Shown here: one piece after another, positions 10,996-23,800 of the stretch
Position numbering within the stretch: position 1 is the stretch's first letter
Layout: each line of letters starts with the position of its first letter
NCBI RefSeq assembly: GCF_000224145.3
Contig: NW_004190420.2
Location: 259,430-323,429, forward strand
DNA: 64,000 nucleotides
Reading direction: 5' to 3'
Origin: Ciona intestinalis
Taxonomy: Eukaryota; Chordata; Ascidiacea; Phlebobranchia; Cionidae
The notes under the pieces: generated by a model
What the model was told of the DNA's origin: nothing
The model's database searches: none
What the model saw: the letters and a program-made list of their open reading frames with translations, nothing else
Translations under genes and position numbers: made by a program

Positions 10996-12821
10996 TCAAA
11001 TATAAATGTCTCCGTCTTCAGATTCGACGATCGTTGGTTTCGTGACGTCATCATCTGGGTCTAAAGATTTGTCCATTGACGATTTGCGACCGTTTGAATT
11101 ATTATAAACATCGTCCCTTAGCAACTTGTTGTTACCGCGTAATCTTTCGGTTAAATTTACGGAGGCGGAAGGGCTAGTTTTGGGCAAAGAGTAAAGCGTC
11201 GGTTTTATAAGAGGCATTTTGTCCGGAAGGGATGGGCAAACAAAACTGTCACCAAGAGCACTGTCGTCGCTGTTATACCCCTTTAAATCTGGATCTGATG
11301 AGTCTTGTTTTGTCTCTGGGCTTAATTTTGGGCGATTCTTGTTTGGAGAATTACTCGTCTCGAAGTATCTAATGGTTCTGGGTCTCGGTACTGGAATATG
11401 AGGCTTCGGCGTCGGACATCGAGGTATTGGAGTTTGGCTTCGGCAACCTTCGCCGTCACTGAATAAACTTTCCACAGGTAGCTCTCCGGCATCACCACAC
11501 GACCGTTTAATTTGTAACAAAATCAAATTGGAGTCGTGGTCCCGAGTGCGCCACCTTAGTTCACTAATGGGTTCGCAAGAATGTGGCAGCAGTGGAACCA
11601 GCTGACCAACATTTTGAACTTTAAACTGAAGAATTGAAGACTTTAACCTCTGTGGCTTCAAATTTACTGGTAGTCTCTTAAGTCCCAACTGTATAGTCGA
11701 AGTGAGGTTGGAAAAGGTTTCAAAAAAGCAGAAATCGTCCCGCACTCGCTGTGCTTCCACTTTTAATACCAAGCTGTACAATTCGATTTGTGCAGCCCAG
11801 TTCTCGTAGCTGACGAAAATGTTAAAACGAAGAATTTGTTTTCCGTAGTGAACCTTCCGCACCGCCCATAGCGGCAACCGAAGCGGTTGGGTTCTTTCGT
11901 TCGTCAGTGAAGGCGTCGCCCGACCGTTGCTGCCTCTCCGACGTTGTTGGTTCGAAGTTTCGTACTGAAAATAATCCTGTACATTTGCATCACAGACCAG
12001 TTTTCCGCTGACCGCAACTTTGTGGTGAAACCGCCACGGCTTCTTAGAAAATGTTCGCCGCACCTCGTAAAATGCGTTCTTGCGTTTCCGCGTATCCACC
12101 TTAAAGAGTTCGTCTGTGCTGTTGTCTGAATCACTTCGTTTCATTTTTGCCGCCTCGACAGGATCCTCGCTGGCGACGTCGCACATGAAGAACAAAATTA
12201 CTGCCAAAGCTGGAACTTGTGGGGTTGTCTGAAAAATGCATTTGTGTTGTATAGGGTGGGGTAAGATAGAACACCTTTTCATTTTTTCGTCCTCGAATAT
12301 ACGGTATAAGTAACAAATAACTTTGAGAATTATAAAACCGCATCCTGACATCTCCCATCCACTGTTGTTAATTGTTTAAAACACGATCAGGATATTTGGA
12401 TAGTATGCTAAAGATGTCTCCCCATACTATATATGATTAGATTACAAGAACACATACGATATTCGTTACAACCGCTTAGACACAAAACAATCTGGATTCG
12501 AGTTCAACGTGATATGTTCATTCAGCCAAGGTACATTACATCAGTTAAACTAAACATTGATTCGTGAATCTAACCGCATGACAACTATATTACAACCTAA
12601 AGATTGACAATTATCAAGTGGTTCACTTACCGAAGCGTTCCTTTTGTCTTTCATTTTACTTTGACTTGAACTTTCAGAAACACACACAACATCAAACGTC
12701 GGGTCAAGTCGTTCAGTTAGATTCTTAAAAGACTTTTTAACCGCTTCTGATTGGCCTTGCTCGGTGATCACGTGCATGGTGATGCGACTCGAGTCATCAG
12801 CCAAAGACACAAAGTCATCGC
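10996..12821 (-). CDS. FAM124 family protein (5' end unresolved)
   Basis: Two exons are clear on the minus strand: 12821-12631 and 12228-10996 (stop TGA). The first encodes ITMHVITEQGQSEAVKKSF...DPTFDVVCVSE, the second VPALAVILFF, then PLWAVRKVHYGKQILRFNIF, FCFFETFSNL and the core SILQFKVQNVGQLVPLLPHS plus RWRTRDHDSNLILLQ. These match the N-terminal FAM124 domain of vertebrate FAM124A/B, whose function is unknown; A and B cannot be told apart here. The last ~190 residues are Ser/Pro/Asp-rich and look disordered. A further exon at 13244-13183 joins in frame (…STESDDFVSLADD) but has no usable ATG in that frame, so the true start lies upstream or at the internal Met in ITMHV. A MITE occupies the intron and opens a long false N-terminal extension. 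Confidence 0.85.
12250..12431 (+). mobile_element. MITE copy in a FAM124 intron
   Basis: ATAGGGTGGGGTAAGATAGA at the left and GATGTCTCCCCATACTATAT at the right, with GTTGTTAATTGTTTAAAACA inside. It ends 22 nt from the exon acceptor on the minus strand and happens to stay open in the exon's frame. Confidence 0.85.
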
Positions 12822-15542
12822 CTGTAAAGTTTAATCTTATTTTCTTTAATTATTCAATACGTCCCACATTCGTGTTGGTGGTGTTCTCTGTACCCCATTG
12901 CAGTATTTTCATTCTAATACTAGTAAACAACACAGTGTTGCTATATACAACATGTTAGCCTGTCGTGTATATCGATAACTTCCACGCCAAATTAAACCCA
13001 ACATTAGTTTATTTTAATTACCCACAATATTTACCTACACAGTAGCATACGTGGTAACTCGTAAGTTGGCACGAGATGTATGGACACCCGTGTTATAGCA
13101 ACCAACTGATGTCGTTTTCTGGCCACGTGAGGATAAGTTAATTACATTGATTCATTTTGATTTCAACTTCAATTTCACTTACTTTCCGTCGAGCTGCTGT
13201 GGTGCTTCGTTCTTGTCGTGACTGCTGGGCATCTCGTCTTCTTCCTGTTAAAGCAAAACACGAGGTTTATCAACATGACATCTATTTAAACCGCTGCCCT
13301 TTGTAAAAGCTATCTCACACGACAGGTTTCGAGATTTAACGAACAGAAGAGTGTCGAGTGTGCTTCAAAACTCGGGCGACAGAAGAGGTTGGCAATTAGC
13401 GGATGGTACGAAAGGTTCGATTCAAATAATTGGCTGAGCGAATGAATATGTTTCGCATTTGGAAAACATTTCAATCACGACAAAACTATGCGAGAATCAA
13501 TACTATAGGAACCCTTATTGTGTCTGAGTAAACATGGCGGTAACTCATCCGTTTCACAAGTCGACTACCAAAATATACGTTCGAAGTCTGAACAAAGAAA
13601 CGACCGTGTATGTTCATTACATCGAGTATCAACTGTATGACCTACAAACTATAGGCATAGATGTGCTTTGTTCCTTACTTTATATTTATCACTATCTCCT
13701 TTATTACTTAAAATGCAACTCCATCATCACCGCTTTATTATGTTTACTCTACACATTCTACTCTTAAGATATACATGGCTAAACAAGAACTTAGTAGCAA
13801 AAGTAGTAATATCATATCGTTAAAAAGTTATATGAGACTCTATATGGATCAGGGTTTCCAACAAACAATATTATCTAATGTAAGCCAACTATACAAACAC
13901 AACATTATATCTTATCCATCTTTACCTAAAATAATACTTCGGTTTTGACGCTGTCATTACGGAATCAGTGACCATCTGTTGGATTATCTACTTTCACTTT
14001 GCATGCTCAGTCCCAGTTTAGACCACACGACTGGTTGTACGCTTCTTCATATCTATTGCCTTTAGGTCAGACATACAGTGCCTTTCGCTGAATTTCTGCT
14101 ATCGTCGTCTACAACAGCGAGGAGATCTCGGCGAGTAAACCACTTCGACGTAAAATAATAACCGCACAATCCGATCCCGGCGTCTTTTAAAATATTTCCT
14201 ATTCGGAGCGCGGCACACGCAACAATAAGTGTCAAGTGTTTTCTTCATTGTGTTGGAACATGATCGCGTTCTATACGTCGAACACAGAAAGCTCGCCTAA
14301 TCGCACATCAGCACCAATCGGCATATGGCCAGTAAGCTGTATTACCGCGAACAACAAACCCGCCGTGTAATTTGTCGGCCGGTAAGCACTAATCGTACAC
14401 AAGGTAGTGTAATTAAACTGCGTGACAATTTGACAACACTTAGCGTCGTGTCATAACTCGTATTTACGGCTATTTTCGCAAGCGAAGCGAAGGTCTTTAT
14501 TGTAACATTAAAAGGCCGAGTATTTCCTTACCGTTATTGTAGGTTAGTCAGATGCACCCTAGAATTTAAAACGCTACCATCAAACCGTTTCCCGCTTTTT
14601 ACCTTGTCATTATGAAAAATTATTAGTTAGGGCAGTCTTAGCGGCGCTAATGAAATCTGCTTTTAATTTAATACAATCTGAAGGTTATAGAATGCTGTTG
14701 TATAGACATCGCTAAAATTAAACACATTTTTACTACTTTCTGGTTATTTATACAAAGAATTTACCAACGTACCTTGTAACATCCATGTATCTTCGTAAAA
14801 CTATTACAAATCTAACCAACCAATCCGCTGGTTACTGTGGAGAGTGAGTAAAACCAAGTAGATCAGTAATCACCAACGTACTTTAAGCCACATCAAGGCT
14901 CTTAACACTTGTCCTTTCCACAGGTACACTTGTTGCCAGTAAGCTTAACTATAGTATACTATAAGAGAGACCGGGACCGATGCTCTCTGACCCCTTGGCG
15001 CTAATTAAGAGTTCGGTTTCAACAGCCTTAAACCTGTTTTAAAGATTTTGCTGTAACGGAGTATTACGACAACAAAGAGCATATATACTGGGCGCTCGAG
15101 GAAAAAAGAATCGATCCGGATTTGTTTTCTTTGTTACTGAAAGGGAAGGGGATTATATGGTGTTATATACGTTTGTTTACGCACCATATGCTTAAATAAT
15201 ACCTCGTTAACCGTGATGTAACTATATGATAATCAAAGATTTGCCAGAGTGTAAACCCTGGCTACCTTAACGCCGTATTTTCGATGTAAAAATTATTCTA
15301 CACAAATGATTAACTTTTTAAATAGTGTAATTTTTGCCAGTATATCACTAATTTAAATGGTGGTCAACCTTATTTCGGGGCGATGAAAGAGTGTTTGCAT
15401 TTTCTCCCACAACGGTAAATATTTACAACGCTTTGCTAATTTTGACACCCTGCTGTGAAGACAGAAGAAGAAATGGACGCCTTGTTGGTGTCGCCTTGTC
15501 GGGTTATCATTCTTGTGGAAAACTAAATCACGAATCGGAGGC
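12822..15542. other. Region upstream of the FAM124 and PID genes
   Basis: This holds the probable 5' exon of FAM124 (13183-13244), a SINE fragment (13020-13175), and about 2.3 kb in which I see no gene. A small open frame at 13534-13767 is low-complexity and has no family resemblance. The two genes are divergent, so promoters for both probably lie here, but no specific element can be named. Confidence 0.5.
13020..13175 (+). mobile_element. SINE fragment (3' half)
   Basis: GTGGTAACTCGTAAGTTGGC, CACGAGATGTATGGACACC and CACGTGAGGATAAG match the 3' part of the SINE at 63498-63680 in the same orientation. It is followed by an AT-rich tail with ATTGATTCATTTTGATTT. Confidence 0.7.
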
Positions 15543-17224
15543 ATGGACGGCAATGGAGGTCAAGCAGAATCTTATTTCACTAATCTAATTTACGCAGTTA
15601 TTTGACTTTTAATTTGTTTCAGTGCTAGAGGTCGCAGCCCGATTTGAAAAGCTTGCTCACGGTACGTCGGGGAATACCCGCGAAGATGGCGTAAATGAAA
15701 TGACGTCACTAAAAGATCTTTGCGGAAAACTGGTCGAAGCTGGCCTGCAAGGTGAATTTAACTGGTTGGGTGCATTTCTAAATCGGAAAATATTAATGAG
15801 AAAACATCAGGTGGCGGGCACTTGGTTTCGATTGTACGCCATCTGCTCTTGGGGAGTTTGTTAAATTCCCACGCTCATATTGGTATTGGGTTGAAAAACG
15901 ATTGTTGGTATATAATTAAAAGTTAGAAATTATGGAAAGAGTCGTAATGCTTTATATAATGTATAGTATAGGTTGGGGGGAGATGGGACACTTTTCAAAC
16001 TATTTTGTCGTCCCATTTGGTAGTAAACATAGAACATTTGAAGAATCATAAAACGTACCGGACCCTCACGACTCATGTTGGCCGCTGTTAATTGTTTAAT
16101 GCACAGTCAGGATATTTGGGTATTATGTGCTAAAGATGTCCTCTCTTCCCCCACCCTACTATATAAAACAGTACTTACTTCCAATCATATATCCCATAGA
16201 TATTGGAGTTGATTCGGACTTTCCAATTCCACGATTGGACGATTACAGCAGCAGCGACGAATCGGACTGCGACGACTACCAGGCTTATTACACCGGCCAT
16301 GCACTCAATTCTATTGCCAGTGCTATACAACACGATTTTATACGAACAATTCCGCCTGCGCCAAAATCACCCTTGGCGAAAGGACCAGGATCTGCTTTTG
16401 ACCAACTGAGTGGAAATTCGAGCATTTTCGCTTCAGAAAACCGATCAGCGGAAGAGTATAGGCAAACTGGTTCTTTTAATATGCGAAGAAAATCTACGAG
16501 CAGCGCTGTGAGTAATGAAGAAATGCATCCGCAGCACTTTTGCTCTCCAACTAAAGGTGACACGCTTCCACTAATTAAAAAGCACGGGCGGGAAGAAAAA
16601 AGCGTTTTGAAGCAGCATGCGGCTCTTTCGAACACCGATCTACCGAGAAACGCGCTTGTTAACTTCTTGGGTTCTGTTGAAATGTCTTCGGACGAACTTC
16701 GACTTCTGAGCTTGGAAAGAAGTCTATTAACCTTGCAGGGATGTGAAGGCCGATTCGGTTTGCTCCGAATCCTCGGCGACGGTTTCTCTTTGCAAGACTG
16801 TAACGAGGTAGGCGCGGAAGCTCTTCCGGTACAGCAGAAAAACAGGAAAAAAAAGAAAAAGTCCGGTTATAACGAGACGGAAGATAACGATGACCGAAAA
16901 CCCAAGGGAGTGCCCAATATTCTGTCATGCATGAAGTGCGTTGGACCTTCCAGGTACCAAGTCTTACAACACAACAACTCAATTAATCTCAAAGGGTACG
17001 AAGTGATGAAACGAAAGAGGAAAATGATCGTGTTCGATTACCGGAGGATAATTTACTGCGGTGCTGATATTGATGGTGCTTCACCAAACCTGCTAACATG
17101 GTTGTACCATACCGTTACTGGAAGTTACAGCTCAGTTCAATGTTACGCTGTTGTATGCGACGACCCGCAACACGCACGGAATCTGGCGCGAGCAATTGGC
17201 CAGCAGATGGCGGCATTGCGCTAA
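15543..17224 (+). CDS. PTB/PID-domain protein (FAM43/PID1-like)
   Basis: Predicted exons 15543-15558, 15623-15751 and 16200-17224 give 389 aa. The last exon is certain; the two short 5' exons are inferred because they keep frame (MDGNG-VLEVAARFEKLAHG… and …AGLQ-DIGVDSDFPIPRLDD). Residues ~50-200 are acidic then Ser-rich and look disordered. From ~200 a PTB fold is suggested: NALVNFLGSVEM as first strand, and the C-terminal half IVFDYRRIIYCGADIDGASP then LTWLYHTV, CYAVVCDDPQHARNLARAIG. The I-YC-AD…PN…W-Y and C-AV-C pattern matches PID1 and FAM43 proteins. PTB domains bind NPxY-type peptides. A Lys-rich insert (KNRKKKKK, ~245-275) interrupts the fold and could act as a nuclear signal. The partner and pathway are unknown. 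Confidence 0.7.
15962..16164 (+). mobile_element. MITE copy, full length, in the PID gene intron
   Basis: TATAGTATAGGTTGGGGGGA at the left and CTCTTCCCCCACCCTACTAT at the right. It ends 35 bases before the acceptor at 16199, and the last exon's frame runs open back into it, which mimics a longer N-terminus. Confidence 0.9.
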
Positions 17225-17829
17225 GAACATTTTATGTGGAGCTTCTCTATATCGTGTCCCACATCCTAACCAAACAAAAACTAGCTAGTATAGTTATGAA
17301 TAACTTGGTCAATAAGAGGTATAGATTGCATGGATTGCGAATTTGAAAAAAGAGCAGTTAAAATTGAGATGCAGTTATTATATGATAAGAATATAATGTC
17401 TGCCGATTCTCTTTATGAACTGTAAACTTGTTGAATTTTGTTGTGTACATTTGTTGAACTAAAGTACTAAACTACAACAATACGCTAATACAATTTATTA
17501 AAACACCATTGTAAAAGTTTTTAAAAATGTGACGTCACAGCAGCGGTGAAAAGTGGAACGAAATCGAACGAAAATGAAACTTTAAAAGGCGTTCCCAAAT
17601 ACTGCTCATAAAGTATGCGGAAAACAATTATCTTATTTAAACACCATCGCATAATAAAAACCTTTTAAAGGAGCAATCTTTTTGGGTGATGCTTTTTTTA
17701 ATGGTAACTTGAATTTTTTTTAGTCCTCTTGGAGAGTGACGTACAAAGAAAGGAAGACAAAAATTGCACAAATAAAAATATCGAAAATATACCGAAACTC
17801 TTGTCCACGCAATATAATGTTTGGCATTT
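17225..17829. other. Convergent intergenic region between the PID and kelch genes
   Basis: The two 3' ends face each other. TTTATT at 17494-17499 is a minus-strand AATAAA and overlaps a plus-strand ATTAAA (17497-17502), so one short site could serve both genes. An AATAAA also occurs on the plus strand near 17654. Nothing else is seen. Confidence 0.5.
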
Positions 17830-20800
17830 TTACGAAGTCACATCTTTGAAAATGCTGACGAACCCCTGTGCGTACACGGGCACATGTAGTGTGCTTATAA
17901 CATGCCAGGTGTCATTGATTGGCTCGTATATTTCCACAGTGCCATTTATATGGCTGTTGCCGTGTAAACCGCCTGCCAGACAAAACAACATTTAGCAATA
18001 GGTGTGAATAAATCATTTATTGCAAACTTTGTTTAGACTTAGTAGGTTGGGGTAAGATGAGACACCTTTCCGTTCTATTTTCTCGTCCAATTTGGTAGTA
18101 AACAAAGAACATTCAAATAGTTATAAAACCGTGTGCTCTCGGCACCCGTAGACCGTTGTTATTGTTTAAAATACAATCAGGATATTTGGATACCCAAAAA
18201 ATTAGAACCACAAGCATACGTCGTACTGGTCCTTTGTACAAAGTTTAGTAACGGTCATTTAAGTTTTGGTATATCTTGGTTTAATTGCCACATTAAAACC
18301 TCACCTGCAATATATAGTTTGCCCTTGTGTACGCTTGCTGCACCGTGTAGATGTCCACCATTTGTGTTGCGAAGTTTAACCCAAAAGTTGGCCTGTCTGA
18401 AAATATATGTTTAGTATTTAAATAGGTAATAGGAATAATAATGAACATTTTCCCACGTGTTAAATACGGTCTTGCGTTCACAACAAAATGTTGTTAATTG
18501 GCTATAGTATGTGAATACGGCACGTTTCTCGCTATTCGCCACACAAATTCATCAGAAATTCCCAAGCACGCGTTTGCAGTACCGAAGGTAATTGATTCTT
18601 GCGGCGTAGATTTTAATTACGCGCGTTTTTATGCGCTTACTCGCCATGCTAGTTAGCACTTTGCTTTAGTTGTTTCAGTGAACAATGTGGTAATCGTTTG
18701 AAAACTTAAAGTTGTTTTATATGTGTTTTTAAAAGCGTAAGCAAGGTATACAAGTAGGTTTTATAGGAAAATATCAGAAAGCTAAATGTTTAGTTGCAAC
18801 TTGCAAAATTATTGTATGTATACATTTGACTACACAGATGTTTAGGTCACTTATTTTTGCTGTGAATACAAATCTATACAACTTGTAAAATATTAGTTGC
18901 ATATATGAGTTTCTGCAGCTTAAGTCGTCACATTTGAGGTCTTATCTTTCACATGTCTCATTTCTTAATGCAGGTCTCATTTTAGTTGGAAAACGAAGTT
19001 AGGTAGTTTGAGAATTGTGTGATTGTGTTACAAACACCAACAATTACCTTGGGTTACGATGAAGCCAAGATCGAGTAAGTAGTATTAAAAATTAATAGGT
19101 TTCTGCGGCAGCACTTACTTATTGTAGCGGTAGACGCCGGCGTGTTGACCCATTACATAAATCGTGCCGTTCAAATTCGCCGCAATAGCGCCCCTTTGTG
19201 GGTGGGGATGGGGAGCAAGAAGTTGCCAGGTATTAGTTTTTGGATTGTAGCATTGAACGTCGGCAACGATTTCACTGGAGCCGGGACCTGTTGCGCCTCC
19301 TATAGAGTAACAAATGCTTTCGTTACATGTAACGTAACAAATGTATAGTCTTTTATTATATGCAGCAAAAATATATCATTAAAAAGATTGTTTTTCTAAA
19401 CAAGATCGCATACCGTTAGCACCGAAATCTAACATTCTCTGATTTTGCTTTAACGTTAACCAATTACCAACCCCCTTTTTAAAAGGCGCGAGTCTTCCGT
19501 AAATACTAGGGGGTACTGACATAATTATAATGTATTTCAAAACCGGCTAAATAACTAGATACGTTTGTCTATGTCCTATGAGTTTTGTATAGATCAGTTA
19601 GTTAAATATACATTACACTTGTCGAGTCATGTAGTTGCTACTTATGTACAAGTGTTATGTGAAGTACCACATATTCTTGCCAATGTATGTTTTTGTCGCT
19701 GTGCACATACTGAGTTCCTGTTATTATTTTAACATGGAACAGACATAGGTACTTTGTTTTAATTTTATCGGTTGCTAATTCTGATTTTTTTCAAATAAAC
19801 TTAAACTCGATACATTTCCAATTTAAACTGTACTTTTTTTCTCATTTTATACTTAGTACCGTAACCAAGGATGCATATAATATAATCTTACCAATCCCAT
19901 AGAGAAGACCTTCACACGTGACCACACACGTCGAACTCAGAGATTTAGTCATTGGCTCCACAGCACACCAAGTGTTCGAATCCGGATCGTACTTTTCCAC
20001 CGAACTCAAACGAGTTTTACCGTTGTGGCCTCCGACTACGTAGAGACAGCCATTGAGTTCAATAGATGCATGCAGATATCTTGCTTCTAACATTGGAGCA
20101 ACCTGTACAAAAAGATTCAGTCATAAATGTAAGTTAGTGCCTTATATTTAAATATGGTAGATTAAAGTCAGATGGGATGTTCTCATTCAATTTCTCGTTC
20201 TATTTAGTAGTAAACAGAGCATATTTACAAAATTATTCAGCCGTGGCCCCAAGACTCTGAATTAACGGTATTAGTCGGTAAAGAACAGAAAATGTGGTTT
20301 ATGGACGCTAACAATACCTCCTAACAGTATCGTTCTATTCAATTCATAACTTTGTGTATTTGGGGTCACTGGGCGAACTCTTACGGAAAACCCGGATCCC
20401 TTAGAGAGTGCCTTATAAGGACTTCAACTAAAATATAATGGGGTCTATGTATATTTTAAACGTATAGAAATAGTTATTTACCTGTTGCCACCTGTTAAGA
20501 CTTGGTATGTACATCCATACATCTTTATATGGAAGTTGGTATGCACCCCCCGTCACAAAGATGTTGTTATTCACCGTTGCCACGCTGTATGCCGTTTGTT
20601 TAACTGAAAATGTGTCAGGTCATAACAGTTTGTACGCACTCGATGTATGTTTGACCACAAACGTAATAATACAGACGCCGCAATTGCAAAGTTATATAGT
20701 AGGGTTGGGGAAGATGGGACACCTTTAACACATAATATCCAAATGTCCTGATCGTGTTTTAAACATTATACAATGGTCTATGGGTGACGTGAGAATATAT

Positions 20801-23800
20801 TTTTATACTTCTTTGAATGTTTCTATGTTTACCACCAAATGGGATAAGAAAATGGAATGAAAATATGTCCCATCTACCCCCATCTCACTATACCAATAAG
20901 GATATATATTTTAAGAAAGTTTTAAATTACTTAGCACTTTTATTACACTGTGTTTTTAACAAAAAAAACCTTTGAATTCACGAACATTCTAATACATATA
21001 GAAAACACTTTAATGTTCTGTTTTCTCGTATTTTTTAGTAGTAAACAAAGGATATTCTTTGTTCTTTGTGTGTTGTACTAGGAGTGTATTTTGATTTACA
21101 CGCGTTTGTTTGGGCTTTATGTAAGTATTATGTAGGAAAATGTTTTTTTTTTTTTATTTAAACAACGTAAACAAAATACGCGTCGGCGCTAGTCGTATAA
21201 AAACTGATATCAGTCCTATACATCACATTATGGCTTTTGTTTTTTTGTGACTTAAGTGTTTTTACCTTTAAATGAGGCAAGAAATTTGGGTGAAACATCT
21301 GGGAAGTCAAAATATACGCAATCAGAAAGTGATAGTTTGTCTTTGTTGAGACCTCCGACCACAACAAGGATTTCTCGTTTCTGCAATAATGGAATATACA
21401 ATAAAACCTGTAATACATTTCAATATATTTGTACAGGCAGAGCTAGAGAGATTTCGCCCGAAACTTGTGTAATGGTGTTAAAACTTTTGCTCTTATGCAA
21501 TACACCATTAAACGTTTTCGTCTGTTGTTTTAAAGGGAATGTTTTGACAACACCTGGATGTATAAGCATTTGTTTACTCTTGCATCCGTTTCAGTCATAA
21601 AAAGCTAAATATGGTCAATAGATTATTTACTGACGGCCTTTTTAGAAAAGACCGACAAAATCTGTCGTCCACTTCCCAAATATGGGCATGCAGTTGGCGG
21701 AATCACCTGCAGACAATGCGAAGTGCGAGGTTGTGTTCTTGTTGTTTGCATTAACGGTCGTTGATCAGCCAGCAGCTGAAACCGCCTCGCTTCATCCAAG
21801 AACCGCTCACAAGCCTACACAGTGTACGGATATATATTTTACGTATCTGGTAAAATACAATTCGTGTTTACGGCTTAACTGGTTAGCTCCAGTACCTTGC
21901 CGCCGGCAGTGAGTCTTAAAACGAATCAACGACGGCTACGTGACCCGCGGAACATTGTTTCAATTTCATAGACTGTCACAGTCGCCCGATTTCCGAAATA
22001 CATGAATGCAAATGTTCTATTAAAGCACGGGTGTTGCTAATGTGGAAACCCCGTTAAGCAACTGATGTGTTTTTTGATTTTTGATTTTTGGCTTTATGCC
22101 TCCCGCCATACCTAAATACATCTTTGTCGATAAAATGTCAGACCGTTTGAATCCTAAATAACAAACTAAATTGCGGGAAATACATTAAAACGCTTTTTGC
22201 CTGTAACCAGCATCTAATATACACGCTTGGTGTTTTCATAGCAATGACCTACACTATACAATAAAAGCATATTACAGTAGCAAATACGTAGCATCAAACT
22301 TGGGTTCTTATACCGATTGGTATTAAAATAAAACAGAAGCTTGCCTTGTTGTCTTTGATAAGAGAATCGGACTGAACAACATCCAGAAGGAACTGCGGTT
22401 GGACGAGCGGAAGTCTGACGTGTTCCAGAATTCGGGGAAGTTGGCGCTTTCTGCTGGTGACGTCATGATGAACCCATGTCATCGCTGCCTCGTATACCTG
22501 GAGATGAAAAAACATATTCGGTATACAAGTCGTTATTGACAATTTAAACGGATTTTCAAACAGTTTATTGTGTCAAGTTTGTCCTTGTTACCACACACCC
22601 TCACCAACTCTTCAAGCTTCACTTTCAAGTTGTTGTTGGACAAGAAACTGAGAAGTTCTTTCAGTGAGATTGCTTTGAAGTTTAGGCTCAGGCTAACCTC
22701 TGTGAAATTCTCGCAAATGAATTTGCATGCGCTCTCCAGAAGTTCTATGCAGCCCTGTTGGTTGATATGAGGTAATTTAATAATTTCATACGAAAACCGA
22801 AAAAATCAGTCTATTACCTGCTCCATGGCATATCTTCGTATGGAGATACAGTTGTCAAAAGACAGCTTCTGAATCAGCAATGCAATACATGCTTTTCTCA
22901 CAGATTCGAACTCTAAGCTTGTAGCAGCAGACAAAAGATGATCTATGTTGAAATCTGAAAAAAAAACAGAAGTTGCATTACCCAGGTTATTAAACGCTAT
23001 AACAGCAAGCACGATTCGCAGGACGCCCCATCGTTTTCGTCCATCCATTTTCAATTTATCCGTGCGTCTCAGTATCGACAAAGCAAAGTTAGAGCGCTCG
23101 ATAAGAGGAGACCTGTGATCGTGATCTTCGACGTATAACTAAAATCGACCAGTTGAGACATGACGGAAAATGAGGTCTCGGTAACATTGAAATTTTGCGG
23201 CGTGCTGCTCAATGTTGACGGGAGAAGTCGCTCCGTGAAGAAAGTGCTGCAGCCGCACAGTACGACCTGCAGATGTAAAAAATGAGGGGTCATCCGGAAA
23301 TAAAATTTGTTAGAAAAGGCATAAAAACGCATATAGTACGGTGGGGTAAGATGGGACATCTTCAGCACACGATATGCAAATATCTTGATTTTGTTTTAAA
23401 CAATTAACAATGGTCTATGGGAGTCGTACAAAGGTAGGGATTTATAACTATTTAAATTTTCTTTGTTTACACCAAATGAAATGAGAAAATAGAATGAAAA
23501 GTTGTCCCATCTTCCCCAGCCTACTATATATTTTATAAAGGTATTTTCCGCAGCACTGCTTTTGCATATCAATTATTGCATTAAAATAACACACCAAGTG
23601 ACCACTGATATGTATCACACAACATTTAAAAATAACCTTGTGACACGGGATCGTCTTTCCATCAACCACAAGGTGTAGATCAACAAGTTGTTTCCGAGAT
23701 CTCATCTCGTTTAAACTTTGTAAGGTTGCGCAAGGGTGTGTCGCTTCGTAATGTTCATACGCGGAGGGCAAGCGGAGAATTCCGTTCGTAGAACTCGCAA

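Noticed and set aside
13534-13767. 77-codon open frame starting MAVTHPFHKS
   Set aside because: Tyr/Leu-rich low complexity after residue 30; no homologue pattern or neighbouring exons.
16203-16409. Alternative frame at the start of the PID-domain last exon
   Set aside because: The long frame ending at 17224 carries the PTB motifs and joins the upstream exon in phase; this frame stops early.
17729-17995. Plus-strand 88-codon frame
   Set aside because: It is the complement of the terminal kelch exon (17972-17830).
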